Notes under the pieces: generated by a model
What the model was told of the DNA's origin: nothing
Seen by the model: only the letters and a program-made list of their open reading frames with translations
The model's database searches: none
Shown here: piece by piece, positions 5,467 to 6,293 of the stretch
Numbering within the stretch: the stretch's first letter is position 1
Layout of the letters: each line of letters starts with the position of its first letter
Program-made: the position numbers and the translations under genes
Source of the DNA: Acidobacteriota bacterium
Lineage (GTDB): Bacteria > Planctomycetota > Phycisphaerae > WQYP01 > JAJZKJ01
Length of the DNA: 6,293 nt
Assembly (NCBI GenBank): GCA_021804195.1
Contig: JAJZKJ010000138.1
Coordinates: 1 to 6,293, forward strand
Direction of reading: 5' to 3'

Positions 5467-6293
5467 ATGTCAACAACGGTAAAAAAAATTGTTCTCGCCT
5501 ACTCGGGCGGTCTGGATACTTCGGTCATTTTGCCCTGGCTTAAAGACAACTACCCCGGCTGCAAGGTTATTGCCTTTGCCGCCGAACTTGGCCAAGGCGA
5601 TGAGCTTGCGGGCATCAAGGCCAAGGCGCTCGCAAGCGGTGCTGACAAGTGCATTGTCAAAGACTTGCGCGAAGAGTTCGCCCGCGATTATTGCTTTCCA
5701 ATGCTGCGGGCCGGCGCGGTTTACGAGCATAATTACATGCTCGGAACCTCCATCGCCCGTCCGCTGATCGCCAAATATCAGGTGGCGGTTGCCCACGCCG
5801 AGGGGGCCGATGCGGTTTCGCACGGCGCTACCGGCAAAGGCAACGATCAGGTTCGCTTTGAATTAACCTATATGGCCCTTGGGCCTGAGCTTAAAATCAT
5901 CGCCCCCTGGAAGGACGACCGCTTTGAGCTGCGCAGCCGCGAGGCCGCCATCGAATATGCCAAAGAAAAAGGTATTCCGATCGCCCAAAGCGTCAAAAAG
6001 ATTTACTCGCGCGACCGCAACCTGTGGCACATTTCGCATGAAGGCGCTGACCTTGAAGACCCCGCCAACGAGCCGCTCGACAATCTTTGGGTCATGAGCG
6101 TGCCGGTAAGCAAAGCCCCCAATAAGGCTGAGTTTGTCACGGTAGATTTTCAAGCCGGTACACCGGTGGGTGTCAATGGCCGAAAGCTCGCCGCCCATAA
6201 GATTATCGAAACGCTCAATGCCATCGGAGGCCGTCATGGCGTGGGGCAGATAGACCTGGTCGAAAATCGGCTCGTCGGCATGAAAAGCCGCGG
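5467..6293 (+). CDS. argG: Argininosuccinate synthase, N-terminal part (runs off the window)
   Basis: ArgG joins citrulline and aspartate using ATP to give argininosuccinate, AMP and pyrophosphate, the second-last step of arginine synthesis, in the cytoplasm. The frame has no stop and gives 275 residues before the window ends. It begins MSTTVKKIVLAYSGGLDTS, with the ATP pyrophosphatase P-loop SGGLDTS at 13-19. HGATGKGNDQVRFE (119-132) and YSRDRNLWHISHEG (180-193) are the nucleotide and substrate binding signatures, and GVGQIDLVENRLVGMKSR (258-275) is the start of the C-terminal domain. All expected residues are present. Its last 56 bp repeat, inverted, the beginning of the C-terminal fragment at 4631-4576. 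Joining the two gives 405 residues, the normal ArgG length. Upstream lies only a transposase remnant, so argG seems to start its own transcript. Confidence 0.96.
   Translation, partial: MSTTVKKIVLAYSGGLDTSVILPWLKDNYPGCKVIAFAAELGQGDELAGIKAKALASGADKCIVKDLREEFARDYCFPMLRAGAVYEHNYMLGTSIARPLIAKYQVAVAHAEGADAVSHGATGKGNDQVRFELTYMALGPELKIIAPWKDDRFELRSREAAIEYAKEKGIPIAQSVKKIYSRDRNLWHISHEGADLEDPANEPLDNLWVMSVPVSKAPNKAEFVTVDFQAGTPVGVNGRKLAAHKIIETLNAIGGRHGVGQIDLVENRLVGMKSR
6238..6293 (+). repeat. 56-bp inverted repeat within argG, copy at the window end
   Basis: This copy is identical to the reverse complement of 4576-4631. The base before it (T6237) no longer matches, which marks the left limit of the repeat. 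The right limit is the end of the window. Confidence 0.97.

Noticed and set aside
4576..6293. Composite transposon or integron flanked by the 56-bp repeats
   Set aside because: The repeats are coding sequence of argG itself and no IS ends are seen, so they are not mobile-element termini.

Overview
The window is a GC-rich bacterial chromosomal segment carrying mostly housekeeping genes. Dense coding, short gaps, an operon-like sucC-sucD-nei order and sigma70-like promoters all fit a bacterium. The style of the SucD and ArgG proteins and the Ala/Gly-rich codon use would suit a Planctomycetota/Phycisphaerae-like or other environmental lineage. That placement is only an impression; nothing here proves it.

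Left part (1-1972, + strand): the last 37 codons of sucC, then a complete sucD, then a Fpg/Nei-family DNA glycosylase that starts 5 bp after the sucD stop. The glycosylase lacks several residues normally needed by the family. SucC and SucD form succinyl-CoA synthetase of the TCA cycle. The glycosylase is probably translated from the same message.

Middle (2059-4184, - strand): a six-segment membrane protein of unknown function and, upstream of it, a full-length class II Fic AMP-transferase-type protein, 62 bp apart and probably co-transcribed. Upstream of fic is an AT-rich 234-bp gap with a good promoter. Four copies of a CTTATTAAAG-type element in alternating orientation lie at and just downstream of the predicted transcription start, and a perfect 12-bp palindrome fills most of the promoter spacer. 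This looks like an operator region.

Right part (4185-6293): argininosuccinate synthase appears as two halves pointing toward opposite strands. Its C-terminal 147 codons are on the - strand (4185-4631) and its N-terminal 275 codons are on the + strand (5467-6293). The halves share a 56-bp identical inverted repeat (4576-4631 and 6238-6293) that ends exactly at the window edge. Joined through it, they give one ArgG of 405 residues, the normal size. An internal piece of an IS4/IS1634-type transposase lies between them and is cut at the same base as the argG fragment. The simplest reading is a fold-back (inverted) chimeric join, with the real gene running through the repeat into fic. A real inverted partial duplication is the alternative.

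I see no CRISPR array, tRNA, rRNA or clearly new multi-gene system. The points most worth following are the argG fold-back, the fic operator array and the atypical glycosylase.
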